Notes: generated by a model not told the origin, from the letters alone. Shown: positions 32,322 to 45,827, counted from the stretch's first letter. The stretch is 64,000 bases of DNA from Boesenbergia rotunda (GCA_024364735.1 JAGFNQ010000187.1:1295352-1359351), one strand, 5' to 3'. Numbers and translations: made by a program.

Positions 32322-33849
32322 ATGTGGTCATCAGAGTTTCAGCCTTTCAACCCAATTTCAACAACCTTGCAACCAAAAATTTTCAGCAACCAATCAGTTT
32401 TTCAGCCGTCAATTATCAGCAAGATTTCCAACAGCCCTACTTCAAATTTCCCAACCAAATTCAGAATGGGCAGCCCAATTTTCCAGTTTTTGAGCAACCG
32501 AAATCAAGTTATTTTCAGCCCACTCATTGCAAAACAATTCGAGCAACCACAGCAATTCCAACAATTTCAGCCGAATTCCAGCAATTTCCAGAATGTCCAG
32601 AATTTTCAGAACGGGCAGCCAATTTTCTAGAATTTTCAGCCCAGTTTTCAGCAATTTCAGCCCAGTTTTCAGCAACCATTTCAGCATTTTGAACCTCAAT
32701 TTCAGCAATATAATCAAGGGCAGCAAGGCTTGCAATCATTTCCAGTTTTTCCAGCTCAAAACCAACCAAATTTTCAGCCTACACAACCCTTGAACCAGTT
32801 TTCACAGCCCTACAATCAAGGGTTTCAAGGGCAGAATTTTCAGCCTTCGCCACCTAATTTTCCAGCTCAAAATCAAAACTTTCAGGGCTACATTTCCCAG
32901 CAAAATTTTCCAACATATCAGCCCTCTAATCAACCCTTTAATCAGCCCAACAGCATGTTTTCAAGAATCCAGCAAGCTCAAAATTTTCAGCCTACTTCAT
33001 CCTTTCAAAATCAGTCAAGGAGTTATGCTAACCAAGGAGGCTTTGAGAATCTTAATGAGAATGAGGCTCAACTACAAAGAATGGAGGAGATTTATCAACT
33101 AGTTGTACAATATCATCAACAGCAGCAAAGGCTTCAAGACATCGAAAGAGGCGTTGGACAAATTGCTAGTCAAATGAATCAAATGCAAGTTCAAGGTGAC
33201 CCTAGTGCAGGCCAAATCTTTCTTTAATGGACCTTGCAATTTTAGAAGAAGAAGAAGAAGAATACATTAAAGTCTGGGCACCTAGAGCATGCATTCCTCC
33301 GGAGACTCCTACTCAAAATCCAATTCCAAATTTTTCAGCTCCAGAAGAAGAAACTGAAGCTCCACAGGACCATTCTAGACTTTTATTTTCTGATGATAGT
33401 GTTATTAGTGGTCCTAATTTTTCTGACACTGTTGTTGCAGATATTACAGGAGAAGCATGCAGAGGAGATGATTCCATAGGTGTAGGGGATTGCACTAAGC
33501 CCCAGGGACCACCACAAGACTCAGAGAATGAACCAGAAAGTGTAGGGACTTGCATGGTGGAAGCAAGTACCCAAGGATCACCAGTTGATTGTCCACCAGA
33601 GCCTGAGGCTGAAGAGGAGCTTGAACATGACCAGGAGGAGACCACAGATACATCTACTATTATAGAACCTTCAGGTATTATCCAGCACGCTCAGGTAAGT
33701 ATTTCTCCTTCTTCAGAAAAATTCAGTGAGGTACCTAGGGATGATTCTATTGACTCTGATGAATTTAGGGATACATCTCTTGTAGAATTTGATTGTGAAA
33801 AATCCCTAGAGGTACCTAGTGTAGAATTTGCTGAAAATGAAGCATGTGG
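32322..33849 (+). pseudogene. Gln/Phe-rich and acidic Gag-like frames of element D
   Basis: The ATG at 32322 (MWSSEFQPF) matches the start in C but soon shifts frame. FQP/NFQ-rich sequence continues in different frames to 32730, and is open from 32730 to 33227. That frame includes a helical stretch (RMEEIYQLVVQYHQQQQRLQ) and ends GDPSAGQIFL. An acidic frame from 33227 (MDLAILEEEEEEYIKVWAPR) runs into the gap. It corresponds part by part to C 9855-11443. The stop at 33225-33227 overlaps the ATG at 33227. I take this as frameshift decay. Confidence 0.55.
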
Positions 33850-34418
33850 NNNNNNNNNNNNNNNNNNNNNNNNNNNNNNNNNNNNNNNNNNNNNNNNNNN
33901 NNNNNNNNNNNNNNNNNNNNNNNNNNNNNNNNNNNNNNNNNNNNNNNNNNNNNNNNNNNNNNNNNNNNNNNNNNNNNNNNNNNNNNNNNNNNNNNNNNNN
34001 NNNNNNNNNNNNNNNNNNNNNNNNNNNNNNNNNNNNNNNNNNNNNNNNNNNNNNNNNNNNNNNNNNNNNNNNNNNNNNNNNNNNNNNNNNNNNNNNNNNN
34101 NNNNNNNNNNNNNNNNNNNNNNNNNNNNNNNNNNNNNNNNNNNNNNNNNNNNNNNNNNNNNNNNNNNNNNNNNNNNNNNNNNNNNNNNNNNNNNNNNNNN
34201 NNNNNNNNNNNNNNNNNNNNNNNNNNNNNNNNNNNNNNNNNNNNNNNNNNNNNNNNNNNNNNNNNNNNNNNNNNNNNNNNNNNNNNNNNNNNNNNNNNNN
34301 NNNNNNNNNNNNNNNNNNNNNNNNNNNNNNNNNNNNNNNNNNNNNNNNNNNNNNNNNNNNNNNNNNNNNNNNNNNNNNNNNNNNNNNNNNNNNNNNNNNN
34401 NNNNNNNNNNNNNNNNNN
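33850..34418. other. Assembly gap (N)
   Basis: 569 undetermined bases. By comparison with C the missing part would be the end of the acidic frame. Frames drawn across it are meaningless. Confidence 1.
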
Positions 34419-37400
34419 CAACCTGAACAGACTTCAGCCTCCTGGAAGGACTTCTGAAGGGCATCAAGAAGGAGGAGATGGTCTGACTTTAATTAAAAGC
34501 ACTCCATCCCTTGAATGGCTCTTGAACCTGAATCGCTTAGGCCACCAGAGAAATTTTTTGTAAAGTTCAAGTGTGGGGGAGTCTAGATCTCTCCAGCCAC
34601 CGATTCTTCCTCCACTACCACGTGGAGGCTACTTCTGGATAGGCTCCGTCCACCTGAAATAAAGGGGAGTTTTTCTTTTTGCATTTCTTTTATACATTTT
34701 TCACTTTATGTTTTCTAGAGTAAATCGATTTAATGAGACCGTTGTAAATACATGTTTTTCCTTTTAGCACTTTTTCTTGGCATGAGTGGAAATAAATGTA
34801 TCCCTCTAGGTTATCCCATAGCATTTTAGAGTCTTTTTGAAAATAAATTAAATTTGGTTGTCGAAACTTAGGGTTTGACTCATGGATGAAATCTTGGATA
34901 TTGAGTACACGTGGCTTTTAGATTCTTGATTGAGGAGTTGAGATGAATCGTTTTGCACCTAGTGACATTAGCCTTATTTTGTGATACACATATGTAATTG
35001 TATCTAGAACTTGCTTAGGTTCTTTCAAAACCATATTTCGTTGATTGGATCACATCTATGAAGACTAATTTTCTTGTTTCCCTTTTTTCCATGATCATAC
35101 TTGATACATACACTATTCTATTTATCTTCCCTTATTCTTAATCTTAACCCAAATTTTTCTATGGATTTGTTGCTTGGGATGTTTTCTTGATGCCATTTTG
35201 CCCCGAGACGGACAAAGATTTAAGTGTGGGGAGTGACTAGTGATAGGGAAGCAATTTTTATCAAAGAGCATCATCATTTCGAAAAAAATAAAAAAAAAAA
35301 ATTCATGTGCCAAGTGAGTGAGTGTGGTGCCAAGAGAGATGAAAGCAATTGGAAGCTGAGAAAAGCTGTGCCAAGGTTTTAAAATGGAATGCAATAGCAA
35401 AATGGCAGCTATATATTGGCTGATGGTGTGGCAGAATTTCAGAAACTTCTTGAGAGAAGCTGGAAATACTTGTGTAGAAGTTGAACTACAGCTGAAGACA
35501 ATTGGAACAAATCTGAATTGAAGTTGAGCAGCTGCTTAACATAAGCTTATCTCGACCACTTTTGCTAAGGAAGAATTGTAGCAGCTGACAAATCTGATCC
35601 AAAACAGATTTGGATTAGTTGAGAATTGGATTGCAAGAAAACCATTTGACAGCTATCAGAGGTTATGGAGAGCAGTAAATTGACAATACAAGCGGAAAAG
35701 GGCAGTAGAAAAGAATGAAAATCAGATTGCATTATAGTGAGACAGTTTGTGCCACCCTGCAACTGAAATGGCTTTCAGGGGCTGTTGACAAAGGATTAAA
35801 AGCAAAACCAATTGGAAATTACTAGAAGTGAAGGTTGAAAGGTTGAGAATGATAGAGAATTGCAGCTGACCATATCTTATCATTTTAGAGAATCTGTGCT
35901 GGAATTTGAGTCAAAAACAGTTTGTACAGAAAATGAAAAGAAGTGAGCTGAATATGATATGATGCTGAACTGTTCGGAAATTGAATCAATTGCAAGGGTG
36001 TGAACAAGGAGTAAGAACAGAACTCTTCACCAGTTAGTAAGAGTTTTGAAGATCAGAAATGTTGAAGGGTTGAGCTAAATGTTGAAGATCAGAAATGCTG
36101 AAGCAGTTTGTGATGCAGAACTTGTGTCAACTTGAGGCTGAATTGAAGCTGAAATTCAGAGCTGATGAATGAAGAACTGCAGCTGGAAAAATCTGAGATC
36201 AATGGCAGCAAATCTGTACCAAAAACAGAGGGAAAATTCAGCTATGAACTCAAGAAAAAGAGCTGGAATTTGGAGGCTAATCAGAAGCTAATCAGAGGCT
36301 GAACAAGCTGCACAAAAATGGAATTTGGAGGCTAATGAAGTTGGAATTGAAGCTGAGATGTTTCCATTTTGAGTTGCTGGAATGATACAAACTGCTGTGC
36401 CAAGTTTAAATACACTCATTGAAAAATTCAGCACTACTTCACAAGGGACAGAACTGAAAATTTCAGTGCTGGAATTTCACTTTCCATTTAAAATCTGAAT
36501 TGTAACCTGCCGAGGTTGATTTGGAGCTTCTGAAATGATGTAAACTGGAAAGGGAGTAAGCTGCAAGGTTCTAAATCATGAAGGACTTTAGCTGGAAGAC
36601 TGAACCGAAGAAGGAAATGCTGAATTGAATTTTGGATTGGTGCAGGGAAGTGCAGGGGAATCTGAACACAGCTGGAAAAAACCTGATCCAATGCAGAAAA
36701 ATTCAGAACACAATCTGAAATTGAAGCCGAACTGATTTGAATAAAAACTGAGTTGAAATGCAAATGCTGTGTACAAAGGTTAAGCTGGACAGATTAGAGT
36801 CTAAGTGCAGAAAAATTGTTTAGGCAGTTTGATATTAGCAATGTGTAGCTGAGTTTGATCAGAATTTATAAAGCAGTTTATTTAAAAGTTTGGAAGCCAA
36901 GTTGCAAAGGAAAAGTGAACAAGTTGAAGAGAATTTGAGTAGAGACTTAGCTGCAATTTAAATCTGCAGCTGATTAAAAAAAAAAGAAGAAGAAATCTGC
37001 ATTGCATTGAGAGCATGCAATCTACCGAGCGCTGATTTGGAGCTGCTGAAATGACAAAAGCTGAATGCAAAGTAAGCTGTATGATGCTAAAATCTGTTGA
37101 AGAAGTGTTGCTGAACATGTATTGGAAAAATTCAGAATTGAAATACAAGAAGGATTTAAAGTATGATACCATAAAAACTTGTTTTGTATCAACTTGAAAC
37201 TGAAATTGTGTTTTGAAATCAGAGTTTTTCAATGAAGATGCCGTGGAGCTGATATTGAAACACAAAAGAAAGAAAGCAGAAAATGAATTCAGTAGCTGAC
37301 CAAGAGAAAGAGAAAAGAAAAGGAAGAAAGTTGGCACACAAAAGGCAATTTGGCACATTAGACCAAAGAAGGGTTTTTATTCAAATTCTTGAAGGACAAT

Positions 37401-37914
37401 GCCATAGTTCGACTTCACAACACTTTTGAGATCATTAGAGGACTGTATGGAAAGCAAGAGCATCAAAAAATATCCTCCAGCACTCAAGTCTTCCACTTTA
37501 CTCAGTTTTCCATTTTCTTTGTTTTTATTCCATTTCTCACCATTTTCTATGCTTTTCACTTGTTTTTGTAGATGTTGATCTTATTCATGATTAATGGTGG
37601 AGATTAGATAATAAGCAAGCCTATGGTAGTGCAAGAAACATGTGTGTTAGAGTGAGCTCCACTTCCATCACCAACTTAGAACTTAGGAGAGAGCCACCAA
37701 AATTTTCCTTGAAAGGCTAGTGATTTAGACTCATCTCAATGACTCATGATTGATGAAAAGGCTAAGTTGTTGATTTAAGGACAAGATACTAATCCATAGA
37801 GCTTAGATTTATGAGAATTGACAACCTTAGGTAATTTCTTTTCATTTGCTTCTAATTATGCTTAAGAGAGCCTAAGGGATACTTATTTAGTTGTTTCGCG
37901 AGACGCTCAAGGTT
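34419..37914 (+). other. 3' internal region of element D, non-coding
   Basis: No gene seen. It aligns with C from about 11440. Polypurine-like copies lie at 34569-34581 and 35222-35233 (one G shorter). Purine-rich words such as TGTGCCAAG, GCAGCTGA and GAAATTGAA follow to about 37300. Short frames are unconserved. Confidence 0.6.
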
Positions 37915-37927
37915 AAGTGTGGGGGAG
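37915..37927 (+). promoter_or_regulatory. Polypurine tract of element D
   Basis: AAGTGTGGGGGAG, one base before the 3' LTR. Confidence 0.85.
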
Positions 37928-37928
37928 T

Positions 37929-40883
37929 TGATAAGTACCATTTTTGTGATTATTTTAGATGTTAAAATCCATGTTTGACCCATGTTTTTATTGCTTAATT
38001 CTGATTTTACCCTAGGTTTTGGAACTTTATCTTATTTTGGACTTAATTGCAAAATTACATTAAAATGGATTAATTGGCCACTAAATTTTGGATCTATTTT
38101 TGTAGGCACCAAAGGTTCAAGGACTTAGGGCATATTGGGTCAAACTTGAGTCGGAAGTGACCCGGATCCGATTATCAAGCCTACGATTAATCCGGGCCGT
38201 CCGATTCAAGAGCGGCTAGATCTGAGCCATCCGGGACGATCTGAAGCAATCCGAGCTAGGATTAGGGTTGATCAAGCTCTATGATCAAGATCTGAAGGTT
38301 TCATCCCAATCAGAGCTAAATCAACCGTTGGATCAAGCTTGGAGGGCTCTAGAGCGTCCATTCACAGATTGAGTTGATCTGGACCATCCATTGCATATCT
38401 GGAGGATCCGAGCTACCACAAGGCAGATCCTGACCCCAGATCAACATCCTCAAAGTTTGGGTCAGATCAGATAAAGATCAACCGTTGGATTTCTCAAATT
38501 AATCACAACCGTCCATTGATAGCTATTTAATCAGATTTTCCCAGCAGCTTCTCCTCGTCGCGTCTCCGCCGTTCTTGCGTCTTCTTCGTTTTCTCTTCCA
38601 GTTCTTCGGTAGTTCTTCAATCCAAGGGGCGCGACCACCTCCATCCTTCATCAGATCAAGTTCGAGGTCACTAGGGAGAGTAGTTTGTGGAGTTTTTAGC
38701 TTGAAATTGGGCAGAACAGGGCTGTTGAGAGGTTTCCGCAGCCTTGTATTTGATAGCTTCAAATTTGGTTTTGTCGAGTTCTTCATCAATCCAAGCTATT
38801 CAGAGGGGTTCCCTGAAGTGTTTGGATCATCCCCGCACCTTCTTTCACTCAGACATGGCTGAATTGAAGAAATCGATTGGGATTTTCCTTCTTGAACAGT
38901 TTTGAGCTGGATTCGACTACTGATTCAGTTCCTTGGTGAATTGCTGAGCTTGCGGGTTCGAAGCCAGCTCTTGATTGACAACCAAGAAGACCTTGAGCTA
39001 ATGGAGCGATTGGGGTTTAGATTTCTATTTGCAATTTCGAGTTGTAGCTGTAATAGGATTTCTGCACTTGTTCTGCTTTTGCAATTTCATTTCACTAGTT
39101 GTAATTGCGTTTGCTGATTGTTTAGCTTAATTAGGTTTTTAACCTTCGAGTTCAGTAAGTTAGGAAGTTGTTTAGTGATAGATTAAGTTAAATTGCAGTT
39201 TAATTATAGCTTAAATTGTTGCGTGCCAAATTCTCCATTGCGTGCCATTTCATTTCTGTCATTTCTGAATTAGTTGCTGTAATTTACTTGTAATGACCGT
39301 TTCTTTCTCAATTGGAGGCTCATCCTTGAGTGACAGCAAGGATTCGAAGCTGAGATGAGAGATTGAGGCTTTGCTTAGTTAAATTTCATTGCAATTAGCT
39401 GTGATTTCGAATTCTGTCAATTCTGTTTTTGATTCTCGATTCAACCACCTAGTTTCAACTTCCTGAATTTGTTCCCAGCTCTAATTAGTGTTCAAATGCT
39501 TCTAGTAGTTAGTTAGATAGCTTGTTTAGTGAATTCTTAGAGTTAATTCAGTTTGTTTACAGTTTACAGCTTGAATTTACTGCACACCAGTCCATTCATT
39601 CACGTATCAGCCCCTATTCCTGCACATTTCAGCATAAATCTGAATTCTTCAGATTATTCCGAATTCAAGAAGTTTTTGGTCTTAATACCTGAGATTAAAG
39701 ACAACATTTGGTTAGCTAATGAGTTTAATAAGCATTGAATTCCAATTCAGCAGCTGTGTTCAGTCTTTCCCTGTTATGTATCAAGTCTTCATCATGCATA
39801 TCATGTTGTTTTCTTTGTGCATCAGTTTGCTTCCAACAATGGTTAGCTTAGCATTTCTGAACTCGTGTCATCAGTCATTCTTAAGTTTTTCTGAGTTATA
39901 GATCAGTGTATCAATTCCTGCTTGTTGTTTGTTCTGCACTTCAAACTGATGCTGAAATTCAGCATCAGATTCTGAATTCTGCCAATCTGTAATTCATCCA
40001 TTTCAGTTTGTTGCATGCGGTGCTGTAGTTTTGGTATCAATTCTGAAGCTGTATCAAGGCAAGCATGAGCTCATCTTCACCTTTTCTGAACATTAATTCA
40101 GTGTATGCGGATTAAAATGGATTGCTTGTTTAGGCAGTTTAATTGTTTCTGCAGTGCTGAATTTCCTGCAGTTCGTACCAAGATTTTGGCACATGAGTGT
40201 TCTCCTTTTGGTATCAAATTGTTTGGTTCTGAAATTCTATTTGGTTTTACATCAGATTGCTTGAAACTCTGCATTGGCCTATTAAAATTCTGCATTCTAT
40301 ATCAGCATTTGCTGTAATTCTGCACAGCAGTTTTAGGTGTGAGATCTTGTGTTGTTTTCGGATTCGGAATTTAAATTTTTTGTTTCAAATCTATTCTCTT
40401 TACAATAGTTTATAACCTTTTCGGCATTAATAGCAAGTTTCAACTTTACAATTAGGCTTTAAGTGTTTGGCAATAGCTTTAATCGAAAATTCAGCCTAGT
40501 CCTAATTCACTTGCTTAGCATTTGTTGCCTCGAATCAGATTTTGCTCACCAAAGTAGGCTAAGTTGCAATTCAGTTCCAATTTGTTTGAGTTCACTTGTT
40601 AAGTTCATTGGTTGGGTTTTCCTTCATTCCCATTGTGATTTCATTTTAAATTGAAACCCAAACCATATTCCATTCGAAACCCAAAATTCATAAACGACAC
40701 CTAAATACAGGCGCGAATCACGCAACGTCAACTAGTCCCTGAGAAAAATACGACCTGTGGCCCCTATATTACATTTTCAGTTTTTGATTGTAAAAGGGTT
40801 TCCAGCTATTCATTTATAAATTCTAAATCTGATGAGCCCATACATTTCGTGACAACTTTAATTAGTATAATTTGGGCCCGTCA
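37929..40883 (+). repeat. 3' LTR of element D, mosaic relative to the 5' LTR
   Basis: 2955 bases against 2736 for the 5' copy. Bases 38139-38571 are about 99% identical to 29638-30067. The first 210 bases differ by roughly 8-10%. After 38571 the copies diverge strongly until the last 250 bases. It ends at 40883, next to element E's gag. Confidence 0.75.
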
Positions 40884-43800
40884 TTCCTCGAAGAAAGGTT
40901 CTAAGAGGAAAGCAAAAGAACAGAATAAAGGGAAGAAGAAAAAGGTCAGAAAGACTGAAAAGAAACCAAAAGGCACTTGCCATCATTGTGGCAAGGAAGG
41001 TCACTAGCGAAGAAACTGCAAGGTTTATCTTGAGTCCTTGAAGAATAAGGCATCCGATGCCCCATCCTCTTCAGGTATCTTCGTTATTGAATGTCACTCT
41101 ATTTCCTCTAATACCTGGGTACTTGATACTGGGTGTAGCTCACATATATGTAATGACATACAGGGGCTAAGGAATAGAAGAAGACTCGTCAAAGGAGAGG
41201 CGAATTTGCGAGTTGGAAATGGAGCAAAGATTGCTGCTGTTGCCATCGGAACATATTTGCTAAAGCTCCCCACTGGACGTGTCTTAGAATTGGATAATTG
41301 TTATTTCGTTCCTTCGTTAATAAAGAACATTGTATCTATTTCATGTTTGAATAAAAAGGGTTATCATTTAACTTTTAGTAACAATTGTTGTTACATAACT
41401 TTAAATGGCATTCTTTATGGGAATGGAACTTTGTGCAATGGTATCTACACGTTAGATTTATCCGATGACATTTTCAATATCGAAGTAAGCAACAAACGTG
41501 CTAGAATAGATAATCGAATAGACTCCTACACGTGGCATTGTCGTCTTGGCCATGTAAGTAAGAAACGCATGACCAAATTACACCGATGTGGAATTTTGGA
41601 ATCATTTGAACCCGATTCATTTGATACATGCGAATCATGCTTAAAAGGCAAGATGACCAAATTACCCTTTTCCGGAAAAGGTAATCCAGTGGGAGAATTG
41701 CTTGGTCTAATACATACTGATGTATGTGGACCAATGTCAACTCTTGCACAAGGAGGTTATAGCTACTTCATCCCCTTTATCGATGATCACTCACGATTCG
41801 GGTATGTGTTCTTGATGAAACACAAATCTGAAGCCTTTGAGAAATTCAAAGAGTTCAGAAATGAAGTAGAGAAATAGCTTGGCAAAAGTATTAAGATACT
41901 TCGATCCGATCGGGGTGGTGAATACTTAAGTCAAGAGTTTCAAGATTATCTTAGGGACAATGGGATATTGTCCCAATGGACTCCGCCGTATACACCACAG
42001 CATAATGGTGTATCTGAGAGGCGCAACCGAACCTTGATGGACATGGTTAGGTCGATGATGAATCATGCAACCCTTCCAAAATCCTTTTGGGGCTATGCAC
42101 TTAAGACAGCTGTTTACTTGCTAAACAGAGTCCCGACCAAGGTAGTCTCAACTACTCCATATGAGACGTGAAATAGTAAGAAACCTCACTTAACACACCT
42201 TAAGATATGGGGTTGTCCTGCTTATGTGAAGCGGACTGTATCAGACAAATTGGATGCTAAGTCTGATAAATGTCTATTTATTGGATACCCTAAGGAAACG
42301 AAAGGTTACCAATTCTATCATCCCTTGGAACAAAAGGTGTTTGTTTCAAGGCATGCTGTATTTCTGTAAAAAGAGTTTCTTTTACAAGAAAACAGTGGGA
42401 GTGGCATTGAACTTGATGAAGTTCAAGAAACTCCAATAGACATTACAGAGACACCTAGTCTAGACCCACAACCAATAACTCATAATGATGAGCTATCAGT
42501 TGAACCTAAAACTACACCACCTCTTCGTAGATCTGATAGGGCACGCAATATTCCAGAGAGATACGGATTTCTCATAAGTGAATCGAACGACGTGTTACTC
42601 ATAAGCGATGACGAACCTATCAGTTATGAAGATGTTCTGAAAAATTCAGAAAGGGACAAATGGCTTGAAGCCATGAAGTCGGAAATGAATTCCATGTACG
42701 AAAATCAAGTATGGAACTTGGTTAACCCACCTGAAGGGATTAAGCCCATAGGGTGCAAGTGGGTTTTCAAGAAGAAAACCGACATGGAAGGTAATGTTGT
42801 TACCTTTAAGGCTAGATTAGTGGCAAAAGGATATCGTCAGAAACAAGGAATTGATTATGACGAAACCTATTCGCCAGTAGCTATGCTTAAATCCATTCGG
42901 ATGCTCCAAGCCATAACAGCTCATTATGATTATGAGATATGGAAAATGTATGTGAAAATAGATTTCCTTAATGGAAACCTGCTTGAGGATGTATACATGA
43001 TACAACCTGAAGGTTTCACATCGGTTGATAAAACCAAAGTATGCAAGCTTCGACAATCCATATATGGACTGAAGCAAGCATCCAGGAGCTGGAACATCCG
43101 TTTTGATGAGACAATCAAAAAGTTTGATTTCTCACAAAATCCAGACGAACCTTGTGTGTACAAGAAGGTTAGTGGGAGTGCAGTCGTATTCCTAGTGTTA
43201 TATGTCGATGACATTTTACTTATAGGAAACGACATATCAGTTTTACAGACAGTTAAAATTTGGTTGTCCAAAACATTCTCCATGAAAGACCTGGGAGAAG
43301 CAACCTATATCCTTGGGATTAGAATCTATAGAGATAGATCAAAACGGTTGCTTGGTCTTTCGCAGTCTACATATATAGACCGAGTGCTAAAAAGGTTTAG
43401 CATGTCGGAATCCAAGAAAGGTTACCTTCCCATTAGGCATGGGATCAACTTTTCAAAGTCTATGTGTCCGCGCACAAAAGACGAGAGGATTTGCATGAAT
43501 AAGATTCCCTATGCATCCGCGATAGGATCTATCATGTATGATATGTTATGTACTAGGCCCGATGTATCATATGCTCTGAGCGTCACAAGCAGATACCAGT
43601 CGGATCCAAGAATGGATCATTGGGCGGCTGTCAAGACAATCTTTAAGTACTTAAGAAGAACTAAGGATGTGTTCCTAATATATGGAGAAGGAGATATGGT
43701 AATACGTGGGTATACAGATGCCAGTTTCCAGACAGATAAGGATGACTCCAAATCTCAGTCTGGATACGTATTTACTTTGAATGGAGGCGTAGTAAGTTGG

Positions 43801-44140
43801 AAAAGTTCCAAACAAGACACCGTAGCGGATTCTACCATGGAAGCGGAATATATTGCAGCTTCAGAAGCAGCAAAGGAAGCAGTCTGGATCAAGAAGTACG
43901 TCTCCGAACTTGGTGTGGTTCCAACCAATGATGAAGCAGTGCCGGTTTACTGCGACAACAATGGAGCTATTGCACAAGCAAATGAAACAAGGTCTCATCA
44001 GCGATCCAAACACGTGCTTCGCCGCTATCATCTGATCAGAGAGATTATAATTAGGAATGACATACAAATTGAGAAAATTCCCACTTAAAGGAATTTAGCG
44101 GATCCATTAACTAAGGCCTTGCCTCAGAACAAGTTTGAGG
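40884..44140 (+). pseudogene. pol: gag-pol polyprotein of element E (Copia, Angela/Tork type), inactivated
   Basis: Parts in order: a Lys-rich Gag end; a CCHC knuckle at 40978-41019; aspartic protease with DTGCSS near 41125; GAG pre-integrase domain with the HHCC zinc site (WHCRLGHV ... CESCLKGK, about 41530-41650); integrase core with HTDVCGPM, FIDDHSRFG and SERRNRT near 42020; reverse transcriptase from about 42640 with YVDDILLIGND at 43201; and RNase H with YTDASF and STMEAEY, ending TKALPQNKFEGHV. In-frame stops lie near 41005 (TAG inside the knuckle), 41875 (TAG), 42168 (TGA) and 42367 (TAA). Two of these replace expected Trp codons. The RT-RNase H part, 42592-44088, is fully open. Catalytic residues look intact but the polyprotein cannot be made whole. 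Confidence 0.85.
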
Positions 44141-44190
44141 GTCATGTTTGAGCCTGTGGTATTGGATACCGTAGCGATTGGCATTAGGCC

Positions 44191-44200
44191 AAGCGGGAGT
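44191..44200 (+). promoter_or_regulatory. Polypurine tract of element E
   Basis: AAGCGGGAGT just before the LTR start TGTTAGTGATATG, as in Angela/BARE-like elements. Confidence 0.7.
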
Positions 44201-45827
44201 TTGTTAGTGATATGAGAGAAGTGTCCTAAGGCAATCACCTTATGATTGTAAGCATTTATTTTAATAAATGATAATTCACTATTTGAGTATACATATTAGT
44301 GTATTTGATTGGGATCTTAAACTCATCTACTGAATGTCCGCATTACAATTCACTGCAAAAGAGAATTTGTGATGGCATCACAACTAGTGATTATCTCTAC
44401 ATGTGCAAATGTGAAGTCTTAAAAATATTCCTAGTCGATGAATTGATAAAAACAGACACTATCAATTCTGTTGAGACTAGCATGGGTTATTCTCTAATCA
44501 GCTGATTCTCACTAGCTGGTGACATTGGGATGTCCGGAGATAAACATGGATGCTAGTTAAGGGAACTAGATCATTGGAGTGACTGACTGTAATACTTCAT
44601 ATGGTAATCTATATAGATATGTAAATGAAGTTCTTACTGCAGCTTAAGTGCGATGTTCCTTTGACTTGCGGTGTTCATGTCATCTTGGTCATGAAGACTT
44701 ATACTTTAACATCTTAAGCAAGCATCTCCAAGGAGGTGTGGACCCAGGATGATTGGGTATAAGCCGAAGTGCCCGAAGATGTTTGAACAGCCTACAAAGG
44801 ATTCACCACTCCTTGCGAGGAGATGTATACCCAGGCTTATTGTCGGATTGTTACTCAAAGCCTCTGGCCAGAGCATATCATGTTTAGAGTATGAGTCTCT
44901 TAAATACATGAGAGTAATTAGAAATCCAAAGGACGAGAAAGATACTACTTGGGCTAGGTGTGACGTAGTCAGTCTAGTGGGGACTGACACAAACAGACCA
45001 TGTCCTGAACCAAGTGGGTATAAGATGGTGAAGGGAATGGGGCACGATTCATTAGAGCTGCTGATGGGTTTCAGAAATATTTCTGAGGTCAACCGTTGAT
45101 CTTTCGATTAATTGGGGGTTATGATGTACTACTAGGTGTCACTCATGATCGTTCTATAATTGGTTGATTATAGACGGCCAACATAAATCGAAAGCCTATT
45201 TAGTCACACGCACTACGAGTAATCCGAGGGATTTAAAACGAGTTGAAAATTAGATTTTCCGATCAAGAGAAATAAGTCGAATCTGAATTTATCAGAGGGG
45301 CAATGGAAGCTAAAAATGGCTAAGTCTTTTGAAGGCTTATTGGGCGAATTAAATGAGTTTAATTCGCGATGGGTTCGGCTCGGTTTGGCCGGCCAAAGAG
45401 GGTGTCCACCCTCTAGGATTGGTTGGCCAATACAAAGGGGAGAAACCAATTTATTTGGTTTAATTAATAAAATAAATCTAGCGTGATTTGTTTTATAAAA
45501 TTATGGATAAATAAATTGATATATAAAGAAATTTATATAAAGAGATTTATAAAGAAATTTGTAGAAATTTATTCTTTTTATGGAAATTAAAATGAACCAT
45601 GAATTGGTTTAATTTTAATTTGTAAAATCAATTATGAATTGATTTATCCTTGATAAGAAAATTTTATACAAATTTTATTTCATAATTAAAAGAGAGATGT
45701 ATTTGTTTTATTATAATGTTAGTTATAATAAAACTTGGCTTAAACAGAATAATTCATAAGAGAATTTATAGGATAAATTTCTTATGAAAATTCCGTTAAG
45801 AGGGAGACTTGGCAAGGGAGAGGCTAC

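Larger units (their letters stand above)
29424..40883 (+). mobile_element. Element D: Athila-like non-autonomous element with mosaic LTRs
   Basis: LTRs at 29424-32159 and 37929-40883 start TGATAAGTACC and end GGGCCCGTCA. A tRNA-Asp-type primer site is at 32166, and the Gln/Phe-rich and acidic frames run 32322-33849. An assembly gap and about 3.5 kb of non-coding DNA with three polypurine-tract copies follow. No pol domain is visible outside the gap. The 5-bp flanks differ (ATGCC left, TTCCT right), so the two LTRs probably did not arrive in one insertion. Confidence 0.78.

Noticed and set aside
33227..34426. Long open frames of 200-400 residues across the gap on both strands
   Set aside because: Most of their length is N. 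Only the real bases before 33850 carry information.
44749..45099. 116-residue plus-strand frame (and its minus-strand overlap) in LTR E
   Set aside because: Lies wholly inside an LTR between its start and TATA box, with no recognisable motif.
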